A stretch of DNA of 64,000 nucleotides from Sarcocystis neurona (lineage: Eukaryota; Apicomplexa; Conoidasida; Eucoccidiorida; Sarcocystidae), in contig KL647294.1 of the NCBI GenBank assembly GCA_000727475.1, positions 4,004,284 to 4,068,283 on the forward strand, given 5' to 3'. Under the pieces are notes generated by a model. It was given only the letters and a program-made list of their open reading frames with translations. It was not told where the DNA came from and searched no databases. A program made the translations under genes and the position numbers. Positions 60,794 through 64,000 of this stretch are shown here, piece after piece. How positions within the stretch are numbered: the first letter of the stretch is position 1; every line of letters begins with the position of its first letter.

Positions 60794-62544
60794 AAGAAAG
60801 AGAGGAAGAGAAATAAAAGTGCACGCGTGCCTCACGGCGGCTGGCACCCCCGCTAAAACGACCCTTATGAGACCTCTGGTTCGTAGTTATTATCCATTTG
60901 ACGCGAACGCCTCCAGAGTAGAGCTGTAGCGTAGAAGTGTATCTTTACGTATGCTGTACATGTGTATACATAAAAAAGCAGAATATGTGCACGGAAAGGT
61001 GCTAAGCAGCTAGCTGGGTAAACGTCTGCCTTCAGAGCTTCTTAGCATATTGACGCGCAGGTTCGGGAGTGATGCAACTCAGTACGGCACAGACGGCATA
61101 TTGGAGAGGGGAAAACGGTCCTTGCTCCACTTTCAAAGAATAGTAAGGGATTCAGTAGATTTGACTTGCCCTCCGTATACGTGTAAACACACATATCACA
61201 CATATATATACACGGGAGCGTACACATACGTGCATCCGTGTATCCGACTCTAACTCTTTTCCTCCACATATATTTATATACGTAAGTTCTGGTCCCTTCG
61301 CACATGTACAGTTGTAGGTCTACCAATCGTCTGCATAGTGTCTCTCGCGCTGTGCGCAACAGTGTTTCCCTGCTTTTACAGAACGTACGGGTGTGTGGCA
61401 GTTTACGAACAATATACGCATCTTTCTGCGCAAGCATACACACTTCCGAGTTTCTATCCGCGGACTGTGCAAGAAATTCATGTATACGAATAGGTGAAGA
61501 CAAAAATTCACGTGCACACGTATACGCGTGTACCTGTGTATATGCGTGTATATGTGAGCAAGGAAAAAATGCACACAAACTACTGTGTCACTATTGTGTC
61601 AGCGTGTCAGTTCATATATATTTGTATATGTATGCGAGTGTATACACTTGTACGGCCACAGCTCCATCATTGACCCTCATGCTTTACTGGAGCCATGGAA
61701 ACATATTTGATCTTCATGTTGTTTGTTGTTTCATCCATATCAGACAATGAGCCTCTTTACGCCTCTTCCAGTAGAACAAAAACTCACTCCTTTCTCAGCT
61801 TCTCGAAAAACCTTTGTATTCCTGTTAAGACGCATGTGTACGTATCTCGTGGAGAACACTGTCGACACGCTGCTTATGCCTCGGTACACTTCTACACAAC
61901 AGGTCTGTATGGATTCACACGTGCAGATGCACTGTTCAACAACTTCGTGTACCGGCGCCGTCTTCCTCTTCTCAATGTCTTACAACATTGCCCGGCAAAA
62001 ATGTGACCCTTGCACTTAGTAACACGAGGATCTGCCGGACTACGACCGTGTGTTATGCATGTGTGTATCTGCGTGTACATGGGTATCTTGTTATATATGA
62101 GAACGTGCAATCATATATATCGATACGTGTGGTGTCCTGTGGTTCTGTGTATGTGTATGTCTAAATACTTTGTGCATATGCAGATTTCGCGGTCTTTTTG
62201 TACATCTCGAGAAAACTCTCCAGCACGTAGTTAAGCCTTCACAACACAGTGTGTAGTACGCGTCGCCTCTTCGTCTTTCACTCTGACAAACAAGTAAAAG
62301 TGTACACACGAGATGCACTCACGCGCGCTAACGTTTAAATATCGCTCTTAAGGGGCTTACAGATACAAGTGACAAGGTCTGCACACACGGACATCTGTAG
62401 ATTAATCTCTCTTTCTCTATTCTTGTACAGGACTACTATCTACACATATATATATAAGGAGGAAGTACACGAACAATCACGTGAGTCTTAGAGTGAGCTT
62501 TTATGCTCCATAAAAACTACGTATCCGCGCACTGGCGACGCATT

Positions 62545-62690
62545 GTGTGTAGAGCACTACTTTACAAACGTATGGAGAAAACAAGTTAAAACATTTGATG
62601 GGAAAATAAATTCACCGTGTGTATAGAACGCTACTTTTCAAACGTGTGGGGAAAACCAACTAAAACATAGACCAATTAGTACGAAAATAT
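62545..62690. repeat. Degenerate tandem duplication of about 72-74 bp
   Basis: Copies share gtgtgta-agcactactttacaaacgt and ggagaaaac-aa-taaaacat. The first starts near 62545, the second near 62617. Non-coding context. Confidence 0.65.
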
Positions 62691-63059
62691 TTGACGGGCA
62701 ATTCGATCTACCGCAGGGATTCACGTAGACTCCCCAATTCCCACGCCTCCACGTTCTGTATTCAAAAGATTCCTCACTCAAATGCGAGTGTCACCACAGT
62801 GGAAGAGAACTTTGACCTTGTAAACGATTACGAAAACAGCGATAGAACTCAGCACTGCGAGACTGCGGCAAAACAAAAAGGTGTTCCTGCACTTTCTTCC
62901 AGAACAGCGGTACACGCGCTGCGTCGACCCGTCATGCCATACGAAGAAGTAAACACGTGAACTTCTCGCAGTCATGGAGAAGTTTGCAGGGTATACTCTT
63001 ACAAATAACCGTGCAGATTCAAGTGGGATTTTCAGCCTTCCAGCCAGAATTTTGCATCT

Positions 63060-63243
63060 AGAAGGGAACAACTTGTAAAACGTGAGGTGGAACCCCGCTG
63101 TTTCTACGGGACACGGTCTAAATGGTGGATCGAGGTTCCACTCGCTGAAGTACAGAAGGGAACAACATGCTAACGTGAGGCAAAACACTCCTTCTACCGG
63201 ACAACGTGTCAATGGTGGAATGAGGTTCTGCTCGTTGATCTAC
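63060..63243. repeat. 94-bp degenerate tandem duplication
   Basis: Copies start at 63060 and 63154 with agaagggaacaac, then aacgtgagg, tcta, atggtgga and gaggttc. It lies about 300 bp upstream of the plus-strand gene at the window end. Confidence 0.75.
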
Positions 63244-63551
63244 AAGTTTCACGTGTGAGATGAGGCTGAGTTTACTTCAGCATGATCTACTTGCGCTGCT
63301 TCGAATCCCCATCGTCGGCCACACTGCAGGTGTCAAAACGCAAACGACATTTCACTTCTACGAGCGCTATCACACACGCTACAACTGACCTTTTAAAGCG
63401 GTTGTGAAGGCATGCTACGAGTAAAGGACTTTTTGTGTTGTCTCTTTGATCCGGGGAGACCTGTGTACCCGCAACGTGTAATAGCATCGCGCATGCACAT
63501 ACTGGGAAAGCCGTATTGCATGTTTTTTTGCTTTTTCTGCGGGAGGAGCAG

Positions 63552-63997
63552 GTACACGAGTAATCGTGTCTCACAAATGCGGAACAGAAGTGAAATACCA
63601 CGTGCTTGCTCTTCCATTTCTCCTCTCCAGTGGTACTGAGTTCGTGAGGATCGCCTGCTTGTCTACGCAAGGTAGGGGAGTACTTCGCATGCTTCTTGAT
63701 TATAGCAGCAGCGGGCACACAGCGCACGAGTATCACTCTGTTCTGTAGGAAACTGTTCTTTCTCCTGCAAATCCAGCAAAAACTGGCCAGAGCCGCAGCA
63801 GCACCCGCTGCGGCAACACCACCACCAGTAGCGGCCACGGCAACAGCGGCGGTCACCGCGACAACAGGTTAGGCGGGCGACACACCAACACCACAGAGGG
63901 CGGTGAGAAGACATTGAAGAAGAGGAAGAAGAAGCACAAAAAGAGTACTCCAACGACGAAGGACGGGAAAAGGCCAATTCCTCTCTTCCACGGATAG
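63552..63997 (+). CDS. Gene of unknown function with Lys-rich tail, last two exons
   Basis: Exon 63552-63671 lies between ggagcag and CGCAAG/gtaggg, and exon 63777-63997 follows ctgcaaatccag, with agreeing phase. The first reads TRVIVSHKCGTEVKYHVLAL and then PFLLSSGTEFVRIACLSTQ, a compact beta-rich looking segment. The second is Ser/Thr/Gly/Asn-rich (AGC-type codons), then strongly basic (TLKKRKKKHKKS), and ends KRPIPLFHG and TAG. The basic tail could bind nucleic acid or serve as a nuclear signal; this is inference. The upstream exon that completes the first codon has not been found. No family is recognised. An alternative Ala-rich frame in the second exon would need a donor at 63,870. Confidence 0.45.
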
Positions 63998-64000
63998 AAA

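Larger units (their letters stand above)
58941..63551. other. Mostly non-coding DNA between two terminal genes
   Basis: A plus-strand ATG frame at 59,171-59,491 and two overlapping frames at 61,695-62,019 look weakly coding but have no splice or family support. The 90-, 74- and 94-bp duplications and (TA)n tracts near 60,509 and 60,757 are the clear features. Confidence 0.4.

Noticed and set aside
60780..60796. (GA)n tract as a regulatory element
   Set aside because: Simple-sequence tract directly after (TA)n with no nearby start codon.
1..64000. tRNA, rRNA, CRISPR arrays and telomere-type TTTAGGG arrays
   Set aside because: None seen on reading both strands; one ggttcg-like box near 61,063 lacks a matching A box and acceptor stem.

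Overview
This window looks like nuclear DNA of a coccidian apicomplexan, most likely an Eimeria-type genome. Three things suggest this. Hundreds of CAG/CTG trinucleotides give Ala, Gln, Ser or Leu runs in every frame, which is the hallmark of Eimeria repeat-rich chromosome segments. Genes are split by long introns with GT/AG borders. Two recognisable proteins, a dUTPase and an equilibrative nucleoside transporter, have apicomplexan-style layouts. There are no bacterial operons, ribosome binding sites or insertion sequences. Species cannot be decided from sequence alone.

Three genes are recognised with confidence. (1) dUTPase, plus strand, 13,662-17,756: three exons rebuild a 177-residue enzyme with all five dUTPase motifs. 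(2) An equilibrative nucleoside transporter (ENT/SLC29), minus strand, 27,621 (or 27,159) down to 22,889: two exons are joined exactly inside the conserved GQGLAG segment. (3) A PHAX-type snRNA export adaptor, plus strand, about 43,257-45,956: three exons rebuild the PHAX RNA-binding domain across two introns; its 5' end is unresolved.

Several further genes are supported only by exon-like frames whose splice signals and phases agree. They are a minus-strand gene with LY-containing coiled-coil repeats (5,396-2,746); a small two-exon minus-strand gene (21,105-20,468); a large low-complexity minus-strand gene with a Cys-x2-Cys end (57,034-53,148, open at its 3' end); a four-exon minus-strand gene (58,940-57,122, open at its 5' end); an Arg/Ser-rich minus-strand gene (51,328-50,492); and a plus-strand gene with a Lys-rich tail at the window end (63,552-63,997). 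I do not recognise the function of any of these.

Layout: 1-12 kb is mostly (TA)n and alternating purine-pyrimidine DNA with a few exon candidates. 12.7-17.8 kb is the pyrimidine-rich leader and gene of dUTPase. 20-28 kb holds the small gene and the ENT gene. 28-35 kb is repeat-rich with little visible coding. 35-46 kb is a dense CAG/CTG segment ending in PHAX. 46-50 kb is mostly intergenic with a 146-bp perfect duplication. 50-59 kb carries a cluster of minus-strand genes. 59-63.5 kb is microsatellite-rich. dUTPase and ENT are convergent neighbours, both tied to nucleotide supply, but nothing in the sequence shows a functional link. Degenerate two- to three-copy tandem duplications with periods from 28 to 108 bp recur throughout the non-coding DNA.
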